This document shows, in pieces, positions 1 to 7,518 of a DNA stretch of 41,652 bases (its first letter is position 1; each line of letters starts with the position of its first letter). Origin of the DNA: a virus; the IMG/VR virus record IMGVR_UViG_3300009379_000029, positions 1 through 41,652 of that record. One strand, 5' to 3'. The translations under genes and the position numbers were made by a program. Under the pieces are notes generated by a model that was not told where the DNA came from, ran no database searches, and saw only the letters and a program-made list of their open reading frames with translations.

Positions 1-2541
1 ATGCAGGCCAAGATCAATCCGGAAGAACAGATTCAACGTCAAATCGAACTGGAAAACCTGGGTGTAGACTTGGGTGCCAAAGCATACCGAGAAGCCCTCG
101 CCAAGGCCCGTGACAAGAAGGAGGGGTGTGAGGGGTTCATGCCTGAGCACACCACACTGACTCGCTATATGGACCTCCTGCTCAGGGGTAATGGGGACAC
201 TAAGGGCCTTGTTGACTTCATGACGGTTCCCCGAAACGTAGGGACTGGGTATAAGATCCGCAAGTATATTATGGACCAGGACCCTATTGAGCTGGCCTTC
301 ATTACCCTCAAGGTCTTCATCAACCATCTCCACCTCAAGGAGATCATGCTGACCAACCTTGCTGTCAACATTGGTACCGCCATCAATGAGCACGTCTACT
401 TCAAGCGCTTCGTTAACCATGACCCAAAGTATTACAAGAACCTCAAGCGATACACACGGTTAGCTGGGGCTGCTCATGCCCGTACTGCCATCAAGGTCAT
501 AGCCAATCGTGATGAACAGACCACCTTTGTCGAGTGGCCCAAGAACATCCGGCGAGATGTAGGTCATAAGTTGCTGGACCTCCTGGTTCACACAACAGGC
601 ATAGCCGAGCGGATTGAGTTACCCCCAAAGCGTAAGAAGGAGGCAGGACCTAAGGTGCTGGTCGTCAACCCAGAGCTTCTCACTATGATGGATGATGCCC
701 ATGCATACCATGAGGTGTGTCAGCCTATCCACTTTCCCATGATCGTACCCCCTGGTGACTGGGAGGATATGAAGGGTGGTGGGTATCTGTCCCAGGAGAT
801 CATGAGCCGCTACAAGATGGTCAGCCGTAGCCATAAATGCACAAAGCAGGACGGTCTGTTGGAGAACCTGGACCCACTGACCCAGGCCATCAATGCCCTC
901 CAGCAAGTTCCCTGGGCTATCAATAAGCCTATCCTGGACATCATGCACCAGATCAACGACCTCAAGAATGGACTGGCCGGGACTCCCGTCATGGATAAGA
1001 AGTGCATGTTCACTGACTTCGTGACCCCCTGGTCCGACGACAAGGAGCGGGAGATATATAAGGAGGCGAACCCTGATGCATATAAAAAGGTCATGCGGAA
1101 CCTCAAGAACCGTCACGACAACTGGGCACGAAGTGTGACCAAGAGGTCGGGCTGGCTCAAGCAACTAATGATTGCCGACAAGATCCGGGATGAGAGGGCC
1201 ATTTGGTTCTGTTATAAGGCTGACTGGCGCGGACGTATCAACGCAATGCAGACACATGTGTCCCCCCAGGCTAATGACTCTGGGAAGGCTGTGCTTCGCT
1301 TTGCGACTGGTAAACTACTGATCGACAGAGAAGGGCTTGGTTGGTGGAAGATACATGGGGCAGGGTGCTATGCTGAAGAGACCCCCGACATCAGTCTGGC
1401 TGTGGACAAGCTGGCGTTCAAGGAGAGGGTCGATTGGGTGGACCGCCATGCTCAGGAGATTGTGGACAGTGGGCTTCGACCTATGGATGGTCAGGGGTTC
1501 TGGCTGACTGCTGATAAGCCCCTTCAGTTCCTGGCGTGGTGCATGGAGTTCGCTCAGTACGTGAAGGAGGGAATGTCCCTGGACTTTGTGAGTCACATTC
1601 CGGTGGCTCTTGATGGCTCTTGTAGTGGTCTCCAGCATATGAGTGGAGCCTTGCGTGATGAGATCTGTGCGGTCTACGTGAACCTGACTGCAAGTGTTAG
1701 TCCTGAGGATGTGTATCGCCGAGTCGCTGAAGTGGTGGCACCCCTGGTAGCTGGGGATGCTGAGGCTGGGGATAAGTTCGCCAAGATGTGGAATGGTAAG
1801 ATCACCCGGAAGGTCACCAAGAGTGCTGTCATGACGTTTGTCTATGGGGCCACCAACCGGACCTACACCGAGCAGCTTATGGAACTCCTCCAGAAGTACG
1901 AGGACAAAGGGAAGCCTTTTATAAAGGTGGCGGCTGACCAGCGATGGGATGCTTGTACCTACATGAAGAACCAGATCGTAGCGGCTATGCACGCTGTGAT
2001 TGTCAAAGGCTCCGAGCTTATGGCTTGGTTCCAGGCTGTAGCTACGATCTTTGGTAAGGCTGACATTCCCATGTGGTGGCGCACCCCTGATGACGTTAAG
2101 GTTTACCAGACGTATCGCACCATGACCAAGAAGAGGGTGGATACCTATTGGGGTGAGATACGGTACCAGCCCAGAGTCCAGACCCCCAGCCCTGCGAAGA
2201 TTGACACCACTGGTATCAAGAATGGTATGACCCCCAACTGGACGCATGGTATGGATGCATGTCACCTAAGGACAGCCATTAATGAGTTCCTGGCAGTTGT
2301 TGGCCATAGCATTGTGGTGATCCATGATAGTTTTGGGACCCATGCCTGCGATGCTGCCTCCTTGTCACGAACCTTACGGGGGACGTTCCAGCACCAGTAT
2401 GAGGTTGATCACGTGGCCCGGTTCCTGGAGGATATCCGAGAGCAGCTACCTGATGAACTCTTCGCTTTAGTCCCACCTCGCCCGATGCCCGGTTCCTGGG
2501 ACCCGAAGTCTATGGAGGGAGCGGTGTATTCTTTTGCCTAA
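1..2541 (+). CDS. T7-like single-subunit DNA-directed RNA polymerase (T7 gp1 homologue)
   Basis: Transcribes the phage middle and late genes from its own promoters in the host cytoplasm. The 846-residue product is slightly shorter than T7 RNA polymerase (883). The catalytic residues known from T7 are all visible: Asp538 in the LDGSCSGLQH motif (T7 D537), Lys607 and Tyr615 in VTKSAVMTFVYG (T7 K631 and Y639), and Asp776 in VIHDSFG (T7 D812). It is first in the window; the integrase at the far end stops one base before it if the molecule is joined, leaving no room for a clear ribosome-binding site except inside int. The ATG at base 1 is therefore accepted with some reserve. A terminator and a phage-type promoter follow it. 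Confidence 0.97.
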   Translation: MQAKINPEEQIQRQIELENLGVDLGAKAYREALAKARDKKEGCEGFMPEHTTLTRYMDLLLRGNGDTKGLVDFMTVPRNVGTGYKIRKYIMDQDPIELAFITLKVFINHLHLKEIMLTNLAVNIGTAINEHVYFKRFVNHDPKYYKNLKRYTRLAGAAHARTAIKVIANRDEQTTFVEWPKNIRRDVGHKLLDLLVHTTGIAERIELPPKRKKEAGPKVLVVNPELLTMMDDAHAYHEVCQPIHFPMIVPPGDWEDMKGGGYLSQEIMSRYKMVSRSHKCTKQDGLLENLDPLTQAINALQQVPWAINKPILDIMHQINDLKNGLAGTPVMDKKCMFTDFVTPWSDDKEREIYKEANPDAYKKVMRNLKNRHDNWARSVTKRSGWLKQLMIADKIRDERAIWFCYKADWRGRINAMQTHVSPQANDSGKAVLRFATGKLLIDREGLGWWKIHGAGCYAEETPDISLAVDKLAFKERVDWVDRHAQEIVDSGLRPMDGQGFWLTADKPLQFLAWCMEFAQYVKEGMSLDFVSHIPVALDGSCSGLQHMSGALRDEICAVYVNLTASVSPEDVYRRVAEVVAPLVAGDAEAGDKFAKMWNGKITRKVTKSAVMTFVYGATNRTYTEQLMELLQKYEDKGKPFIKVAADQRWDACTYMKNQIVAAMHAVIVKGSELMAWFQAVATIFGKADIPMWWRTPDDVKVYQTYRTMTKKRVDTYWGEIRYQPRVQTPSPAKIDTTGIKNGMTPNWTHGMDACHLRTAINEFLAVVGHSIVVIHDSFGTHACDAASLSRTLRGTFQHQYEVDHVARFLEDIREQLPDELFALVPPRPMPGSWDPKSMEGAVYSFA

Positions 2542-2593
2542 TGCTCTACCAATCGACAGACAATATCAATAGATGGGTTGTGCCACCAAACGT

Positions 2594-2632
2594 AAGCCCT
2601 GGGTGGACCGTTGTGTCTGTCTGGGGCTTTTT
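2594..2632 (+). terminator. Intrinsic terminator after the RNA polymerase gene
   Basis: AAGCCC at 2594-2599 pairs with GGGCTT at 2624-2629 and runs into a T5 tract (2628-2632). It lies 50 bases after the polymerase stop, where T7 has its early terminator TE. It would end host-polymerase early transcripts. Confidence 0.65.
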
Positions 2633-2676
2633 GTGTGGGAACCCTCGACCGCTGTCACTGTGTAGTGACCCCATGT

Positions 2677-2697
2677 CCCTGCATAGTAGGAGAATGA
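2677..2697 (+). promoter_or_regulatory. Putative phage RNA polymerase promoter, DNA-metabolism genes
   Basis: CCCTGCATAGTAGGAGAATG matches the two clearer copies at 15889 and 34861 (CCCTCCATAGTAGGG followed by purines). It is laid out like a T7 promoter, with the initiating GG run after CATAGTA. It sits just past the early terminator and before the replication genes. The upstream half is less conserved than in the other two, so it is likely weaker. Confidence 0.6.
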
Positions 2698-2730
2698 ACG
2701 TCCACCCTTAATCAATCAGGAGGCAATCAC

Positions 2731-2913
2731 ATTACCCCCGAGACACAGTGTCTCATCGAAGAGGCCCACACCCAGTACATGACGGGGAAGGGCGAGATGC
2801 GTCTGACCACATGGATGCAGCTTGATGACGCACGTATCAGTCCGGCGCAACTTTGGGACCACTTTGAGAATGGCCTCGCGCCGGTAGACATCTTTATTAA
2901 CCCTACCATCTAA
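2731..2913 (+). CDS. Small unknown protein with probable ATT start
   Basis: An open frame of 60 residues runs from ATT at 2731 to TAA at 2911. A full AGGAGG (2718-2723) lies seven bases upstream, and no ATG, GTG or TTG is in frame between the preceding stop and codon 17. The stop codon is embedded in the ribosome-binding site of the SSB gene (TAAGGAG), as is usual for tightly packed phage genes. The product (ITPETQCLIEE...MRLTTWMQLDDARISP...) is soluble and unrecognised. A start at the internal ATG (2779) would give 44 residues but has only a poor SD. The perfect SD plus the neat 3' junction make a real gene likely; the start codon is inference. Confidence 0.55.
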   Translation: MTPETQCLIEEAHTQYMTGKGEMRLTTWMQLDDARISPAQLWDHFENGLAPVDIFINPTI

Positions 2914-2925
2914 GGAGACATTATT

Positions 2926-3558
2926 TTGGCAAAGAAAGAAAGAGCACCCCGATTCAAGACCCCTAAGGCAGAGGCCCTTTACCCCTATCTCACGGCCCCC
3001 GATGAATTTAAAGGCAAGAAGTCCTGGAAGACCACCCTCAGGCTTCATGAGGACTCCGATGCGTGTGCGACCCTCAAGGAGCAGATTGATAGTCTGGTGG
3101 ATGAAGCCTTCGAAGCCGAGATGTCCAAGCTCAAAGGTAAAGCCAAGAAGGAGTGTGCCAAGTATTACCCCTATGAAGAGGAGTACGACGAGAACGACGA
3201 GCTGACCGGCAACCTGCTGTTTCACTTCAAGCGAGCCGCCGAGTACTCCGACAAGAACACCGGGGAACTCAAGACCATCAACATCTTTAGGTACGACCGT
3301 TTCGGCAAGCGCATTCAGGATGACCAGATGGAGGCCAAGATTGGCAACCCCATGAGTGGGACGGTCCTGCGTGTCGAGTTTGAACCTTTTCAGTTCTACA
3401 ACAGTGCTGCCGGGAATGCCGGGGTGTCCTGCCGTATTGTGAGTGTCCAGTTCATCGACATCAAGCAGTTCGAAGGTGGTGGCGCTGGGTGGGACAATGA
3501 GGGTGACGAAGGTGGGGCTACCCCTGCCCGTAATGCTGATGAGCGCGACGACTTCTAA
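2926..3558 (+). CDS. Single-stranded DNA-binding protein (T7 gp2.5-like)
   Basis: Binds single-stranded DNA at the replication fork and coordinates polymerase and helicase. The 210-residue product has the basic N-terminus and the strongly acidic tail ending in Asp-Asp-Phe (NADERDDF) that gp2.5-type proteins use to contact gp4 and gp5. Starts at TTG 2926 with AAGGAG eight bases upstream; no ATG lies near. It directly precedes endonuclease I, as in T7. The fold is inferred from position, length (T7 gp2.5 is 232) and the acidic tail with terminal aromatic residue. Confidence 0.85.
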   Translation: MAKKERAPRFKTPKAEALYPYLTAPDEFKGKKSWKTTLRLHEDSDACATLKEQIDSLVDEAFEAEMSKLKGKAKKECAKYYPYEEEYDENDELTGNLLFHFKRAAEYSDKNTGELKTINIFRYDRFGKRIQDDQMEAKIGNPMSGTVLRVEFEPFQFYNSAAGNAGVSCRIVSVQFIDIKQFEGGGAGWDNEGDEGGATPARNADERDDF

Positions 3559-3560
3559 GT

Positions 3561-3992
3561 TTGGCGTTTCCTCACCGGTATTATTACCCGACCGCTAAAC
3601 AACGGGCTGCAATGGCCCCCTACCGAAGTTTGTTCGAGAAGCACCTTGCTGAGAACCTTGCCCACCGCAAGATCCCCTTTGAATACGAGACCGTAAGCCT
3701 GGCGTACATGGTCCCTGCTGAGACCAAGCGATATACCCCTGACTTCGTTGTCATGACCAATGGGGGACGGACCATCCTGGTCGAAGCAAAGGGTCTGTTC
3801 AGTGCAGATGATCGGAAGAAGGCCCTGTGGGTACGTGATTGTAACCCCGATGCTGACGTCCGGTTCGTCTTCCAGAACCCAGCTCTCAAGATTAACCCTA
3901 ACGCAAAACAGTCCTGTGCTCAGTGGGCAGAACGCAACGGCTTCAAGTGGGCCGACAAGTTCATACCCGAAGAGTGGCTCCAGGAACGATAG
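3561..3992 (+). CDS. Endonuclease I, Holliday-junction resolvase (T7 gp3-like)
   Basis: Cuts branched DNA and helps degrade host DNA and resolve replication intermediates. The 143-residue product carries the family signature: a leading Glu region (FEYETVSLAYMVP), then YTPDFVV, then the VEAKG strand followed by DDRKK, matching the active-site Asp, Glu and Lys of T7 gp3. T7 gp3 is 149 residues. Starts at TTG 3561, two bases after the SSB stop; coupling to SSB translation is likely because no strong SD is present. A stable hairpin follows directly. Confidence 0.93.
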   Translation: MAFPHRYYYPTAKQRAAMAPYRSLFEKHLAENLAHRKIPFEYETVSLAYMVPAETKRYTPDFVVMTNGGRTILVEAKGLFSADDRKKALWVRDCNPDADVRFVFQNPALKINPNAKQSCAQWAERNGFKWADKFIPEEWLQER

Positions 3993-3995
3993 TGC

Positions 3996-4037
3996 CGGAA
4001 GGACCAGGGAGCTACCCCCCTACCTCTGGTCCTTCCG
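3996..4037. terminator. Strong hairpin between convergent genes, probable terminator
   Basis: A perfect 12-bp stem (CGGAAGGACCAG at 3996-4007, CTGGTCCTTCCG at 4026-4037) with an 18-base loop follows the endonuclease stop and precedes the 3' end of the only minus-strand gene. A T/A-rich stretch follows on the plus side. Its position between convergent genes fits a bidirectional terminator, although no clean T-run is present on either side. Confidence 0.6.
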
Positions 4038-4055
4038 TTCATATTATATTCACTT

Positions 4056-4217
4056 TTAACCCAAGTGCTTGAGCAGCCAGGGCGCAACAAATGGATAAAC
4101 AAGCAGCCAGCCAAGGCTAAAGGTGATTGCCGCACCCCTATCTTCCCTCTGTCCAAGCACCAGAACACCCATGATCAAGCCTACAATTTCTCCAAGAATC
4201 AACCATCCATTATTCAT
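4056..4217 (-). CDS. Minus-strand two-helix membrane protein, unknown
   Basis: This is the only gene I can support on the minus strand. It encodes 53 residues from ATG (4217) to TAA (4056). Two hydrophobic segments are visible, GWLILGEIVGLIMGVLVLG (about 4-22) and ITFSLGWLLVYPFVAPWLL (about 31-49), joined by a charged turn (QREDRG). A GGAGG lies eight bases upstream of the start and a sigma70-like promoter with a perfect TTGACA lies upstream at 4241-4270. The convergent hairpin at 3996-4037 would end its transcript. Independent control and opposite orientation in a one-direction phage genome suggest expression from the prophage, for example a superinfection-exclusion type protein. That role is inference; I do not recognise the family. 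Too short and too close to other frames to be certain. Confidence 0.65.
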   Translation of the reverse strand: MNNGWLILGEIVGLIMGVLVLGQREDRGAAITFSLGWLLVYPFVAPWLLKHLG

Positions 4218-4240
4218 TCCTAAGCCCTCCATAAATGGGG

Positions 4241-4270
4241 ACCATACATACAGGAGACCACCTATGTCAA
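4241..4270 (-). promoter_or_regulatory. Sigma70-like promoter for the minus-strand membrane gene
   Basis: On the minus strand, TTGACA (plus-strand TGTCAA, 4265-4270) is followed after 18 bases by TATGGT (plus-strand ACCATA, 4241-4246). The -35 is a perfect match and the -10 matches four of six. It reads toward the ATG at 4217 and overlaps the start codon of the plus-strand gene at 4264. Confidence 0.5.
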
Positions 4271-4545
4271 ACCTTGCACGACGTCATACCGAGACCATCA
4301 ACAAGTATCACAAACGACTCTCCGACGAATGTAAGCGCACCAAGGAGCACCTGAAGGGTAAGCACATCTGGATCAGTGCTGCATTGATCCCCACCCGTGA
4401 CAAGAATGGTCAGCCTATCATCGGTCAGTGGCAAAGGGTTGTCATTGGTGGAACCTACCGCCGTCCCATCCCCAAAACCACTGGTCCTGCATACAAGGCC
4501 TGGGGAACGATCACCCGCAGGTTCCTGGGGAGGGCAGCAGCATGA
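4264..4545 (+). CDS. Small basic protein, unknown
   Basis: 93 residues, rich in Arg, Lys and Thr (MSNLARRHTETINKYHKRLSDE...GTYRRPIPKTTG), probably cytoplasmic. The open frame extends farther upstream, but ATG 4264 has CAGGAG seven bases ahead and the upstream part would overlap the minus-strand gene, so 4264 is chosen. Its stop overlaps the next start by four bases (ATGA), indicating translational coupling. No domain recognised. Confidence 0.7.
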   Translation: MSNLARRHTETINKYHKRLSDECKRTKEHLKGKHIWISAALIPTRDKNGQPIIGQWQRVVIGGTYRRPIPKTTGPAYKAWGTITRRFLGRAAA

Positions 4546-4856
4546 TGGGGTGGATCAAAAGAAAACTTGGTATCACCCACCTGGAGGCTGAGATCAATAT
4601 GTTGAAATGTGAGAAGGGGTACCGGGAGGGGTACCGGAGGGTCTGGGAGAGGAACCGGGCAAAGGACCGGGAGTCGAGCCGTTCCGAGTCCGTACTCAAC
4701 AAGGAGCGGGAGAAAAGACACCGCCAGGAGATCTGGCAACTGGAGGAGAGGGTTGGCGCATTGAAGGAGACCCAGGATGCCCTGCTTAACTACCTGAAGC
4801 TTGAACCTCTTGAGGTCCCGGCGGCACCTACCCGTCTGACCATGCAGGAGAAGTGA
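4542..4856 (+). CDS. Coiled-coil protein, unknown
   Basis: 104 residues, very rich in Arg, Glu and Lys. From about residue 10 to 90 it reads as one long charged helix (LEAEINMLKCEKGY...EREKRHRQEIWQLEERVGALKE), so a coiled coil is likely. Starts in the ATGA overlap with the previous gene; an ATG doublet (ATGATG) makes the exact first Met uncertain by one codon. Function unknown; it lies among replication genes upstream of primase-helicase. Confidence 0.7.
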   Translation: MMGWIKRKLGITHLEAEINMLKCEKGYREGYRRVWERNRAKDRESSRSESVLNKEREKRHRQEIWQLEERVGALKETQDALLNYLKLEPLEVPAAPTRLTMQEK

Positions 4857-4890
4857 TAACCTCTACGTCCAATTCAAGGAGAAGACACCT

Positions 4891-5622
4891 ATGAAAAGAT
4901 CAAACCAGCATAACATCGTTCTTCCTGCATCTACCATTAACAACATCTGGGGCATCTACCGTGCCGCTTATCTGAATAACCGGGAGGTTCAGAGCACCTT
5001 CATCAAGGGTGCCGGTAAGGATACCCAGTACAACGCCGTCAGGTTTGCCACCACCCTTCGTACCACCCCCAAGAGACTGCGCCGGGTGCTGTGTCTGGCA
5101 GTGAACCGAGGTTTCATGACGGTTGGGCGTAATGCCACCGGTCACCACACCTTCAAGATGACCACCAAGGGAATCGAGCGTGCCACCCTGTGTGCTCCCT
5201 GCGAGATCCCCGGCCTCGATGACTACAAGCTCTCCACGGTACCTACCATCAAGGTCACTGAGACAACCACCAAGACTCTCAAGATGCCTACCATCCGAGA
5301 AGCCGCAAAGCGTGGCTACTGCTGCCCTGGCCGTCGGCTCACCAACTGTGATGGGCATTGTGATACCTGCCTGTTGGACCCCACGAACTTCCATGAGGTC
5401 CTTCCCCTGGCTACCATCACCAAGGAGGTCACCCTGACCCGTCATCTGGTACTGCCGGAGGTTCCCGTTTCGACCCACCTGAATCGTAGCCTTTGCGCGA
5501 TCTTCTTTGGTGACCGTACTGGCCCCCACTGCAACACTGCCAACTGTGACGAGTGTGCCTTCGGTGCGTCCAACTCGGCCACTACCATTCGTACGCTGAT
5601 GGAGGGCCATGTCGGAGTATAA
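4891..5622 (+). CDS. Cysteine-rich protein upstream of primase-helicase, unknown
   Basis: 243 residues. The N-terminal 100 or so residues resemble a winged-helix arrangement (TTLRTTPKRLRRVLCLAVNRGFMTVGRNATGHHTFKMT reads as helix, helix, beta wing), which is a weak inference. The C-terminal half holds two Cys clusters, CCPGRRLTNCDGHCDTC and CNTANCDEC, that could each bind zinc. ATG 4891 has CAAGGAG nine to ten bases upstream. The 3' end overlaps the primase-helicase start by 14 bases. I do not recognise the family; DNA or RNA binding is plausible from the Cys clusters and the context. Confidence 0.8.
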   Translation: MKRSNQHNIVLPASTINNIWGIYRAAYLNNREVQSTFIKGAGKDTQYNAVRFATTLRTTPKRLRRVLCLAVNRGFMTVGRNATGHHTFKMTTKGIERATLCAPCEIPGLDDYKLSTVPTIKVTETTTKTLKMPTIREAAKRGYCCPGRRLTNCDGHCDTCLLDPTNFHEVLPLATITKEVTLTRHLVLPEVPVSTHLNRSLCAIFFGDRTGPHCNTANCDECAFGASNSATTIRTLMEGHVGV

Positions 5623-7222
5623 GACGGCGTGCCCCCACTGCGCGTCCACTGATGCCTATACGGTCTACCCTGATGGGCATGGCTACTGCTATTCCTGCGA
5701 GAAGTACGACAAGACCTCCCTGGTGGATGATGCCTGGGAAGCCAAGGACCCCACACCTCCCACACCTCCCACACCCTCCGGTCCCCTCCTGAAACCTGCC
5801 ATCAAGCCTCTCACCGCCCGGAAGATCCTGAAGAAAATCTGCCAGCGTTACGGCTATGGCTACGCCGATGGTTGTCATGTGGCGACCTATCAGTCCAACG
5901 GCCAGGATGTTGCCCAGCACTTTCGGACCAAGGACAAGGACTTTTTCTGGAAGGGTCCCACCAAGCATTTGGAACTGTTTGGCCAGCACCTATGGCAACC
6001 GGGCGGGAAACTGTTGGTAATCACCGAGGGTGAGATTGACTGTCTGACCATCGCCCAGGCCCTGAACCTGAAGGTGCCAGTGGTAAGTCTGCCCAGTGGT
6101 GCTCAGTCCGGTGCCAAGTACATCAAGCAGAACCTGAAGTTCGTCGAGAGCTTCCGTCAGGTGATCATTGCGTTCGATACCGATGAGCCTGGAACCAAAG
6201 CAGCCAAGCAATGTGCCCAGCTCCTCAAGGTCGGCAAGGCAAAGATCGCTACCTACAATGGGTTCAAGGACGCAAACGAACTCCTGTTGGAGAACCGTGG
6301 TGCTGAACTCCCTGAGTGTGTCTTCAAGGCCAAACCATACCGGCCCGATGGCATTGTCCTGGGTAGTGATATCCCTCTGTCCATGATCCTGGAGAAACCT
6401 GAGCCGGGACTCATGACCCCTTATGGTTGCCTCAATGAGATGACCCTGGGAATGCACAAGAAGCGTCTCTATCTGGTGACAGCAGGGTCTGGCATTGGCA
6501 AGTCTACTCTGGCTAAGGAGCTGGGGTTCGACATCCTAACCAACCATAAGGAACGCCTGGGCATCATGGCCTGGGAAGAGTCCCTCAAGCAAAGCGCTGA
6601 AGGTATCATCAGCCTTGACCTCAACATCCCACTTCACATCCGAAGACCCGACGACAAGCTTATTGCAGAGTCGTACCAACGGGTTATTAACCAGCCGAAC
6701 ATTGCGTTTGATCAGCACTGGGGAAGCTCGGATATCGAGACCGTATTGACCAAGATTCGGTACCTCGTAAGGGGGTTGGATATGGACTGGATCATTGTGG
6801 ACCATGTGTCCATCGTGGTGTCCGGTAACAATGAGATCGAGGAGTCTGAGCGTAAGCAGCTTGACATGCTGATGACCAACCTCAGAACCGTTATTGAGGA
6901 AACAGGTGTTGGCATCATTGCAATCTGCCACCTCAAGCGACCCGGCATGGGTAAATCCTGGAACGAAGGACGGCAGGTTAGCCTCACAGACCTTCGTGGC
7001 AGTGCGGCCCTGGAACAGATCCCCGACTTTGTGATCAGCCTGGAAGGAGACCAGCAGGGGGACATGCCAAACATCCGCATAATGCGAGTCCTGAAGAACC
7101 GCCTCACCGGCAAGGTCGGAGTTGCGGACACCCTTGAATACAACCCCACAACTGGACGTCTATTGCCCTATCAGGAAGGTGCCTGGAATGGACAGGAGGT
7201 CCAAATACCCAACGACTTTTAA
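5609..7222 (+). CDS. Primase-helicase (T7 gp4-like)
   Basis: Synthesises RNA primers and unwinds DNA at the fork as a hexamer. The 537-residue product (T7 gp4: 566) shows all expected parts in order. A zinc finger (CPHCASTD...YCYSC, residues about 6-31) recognises primase sites. A TOPRIM core follows, with ITEGEIDCLTIAQ and IIAFDTDEPGTKAA near 135-200. The RecA-like helicase has the Walker A motif AGSGIGKST at about 292-300 and Walker B DWIIVDHVS near 393. Acidic residues and NDF close the protein. The ATG lies inside the end of the preceding gene, so the two are probably coupled. Confidence 0.97.
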   Translation: MSEYKTACPHCASTDAYTVYPDGHGYCYSCEKYDKTSLVDDAWEAKDPTPPTPPTPSGPLLKPAIKPLTARKILKKICQRYGYGYADGCHVATYQSNGQDVAQHFRTKDKDFFWKGPTKHLELFGQHLWQPGGKLLVITEGEIDCLTIAQALNLKVPVVSLPSGAQSGAKYIKQNLKFVESFRQVIIAFDTDEPGTKAAKQCAQLLKVGKAKIATYNGFKDANELLLENRGAELPECVFKAKPYRPDGIVLGSDIPLSMILEKPEPGLMTPYGCLNEMTLGMHKKRLYLVTAGSGIGKSTLAKELGFDILTNHKERLGIMAWEESLKQSAEGIISLDLNIPLHIRRPDDKLIAESYQRVINQPNIAFDQHWGSSDIETVLTKIRYLVRGLDMDWIIVDHVSIVVSGNNEIEESERKQLDMLMTNLRTVIEETGVGIIAICHLKRPGMGKSWNEGRQVSLTDLRGSAALEQIPDFVISLEGDQQGDMPNIRIMRVLKNRLTGKVGVADTLEYNPTTGRLLPYQEGAWNGQEVQIPNDF

Positions 7223-7233
7223 GGAGAACCAAC

Positions 7234-7518
7234 ATGGTACAAGCTGCAATTTCTTATAATAACCCCAATGTCATCCCTATGACACTCACCAAGGATGGTG
7301 ACTGTGTTGCCTATTACGAATCCCTGACGCTTGACCAGAGCCTGGACCCCTATGCAAATTGTCATGAGGTAATGCCTGGTTGCACCATTCTTGATGAATA
7401 CATTGGGCATGGTGATGCTGAGTACCTCGAAGCCACTGTGGTTCTGGACCCTATCTTTCCCTCCTTCCATCAGCGCGTCCGTAACGCCTGGACTGCAATC
7501 AAGGCCATCTTCGCTTAG
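7234..7518 (+). CDS. Small protein between helicase and DNA polymerase, unknown
   Basis: 94 residues, weakly acidic, starting at ATG 7234 with AAGGAG eight bases upstream. Its TAG stop overlaps the GTG start of DNA polymerase (TAGTG). T7 keeps several small dispensable genes (4.3-4.7) here; I see no sequence similarity that would identify it with one of them. No membrane segment or metal motif. Confidence 0.75.
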   Translation: MVQAAISYNNPNVIPMTLTKDGDCVAYYESLTLDQSLDPYANCHEVMPGCTILDEYIGHGDAEYLEATVVLDPIFPSFHQRVRNAWTAIKAIFA

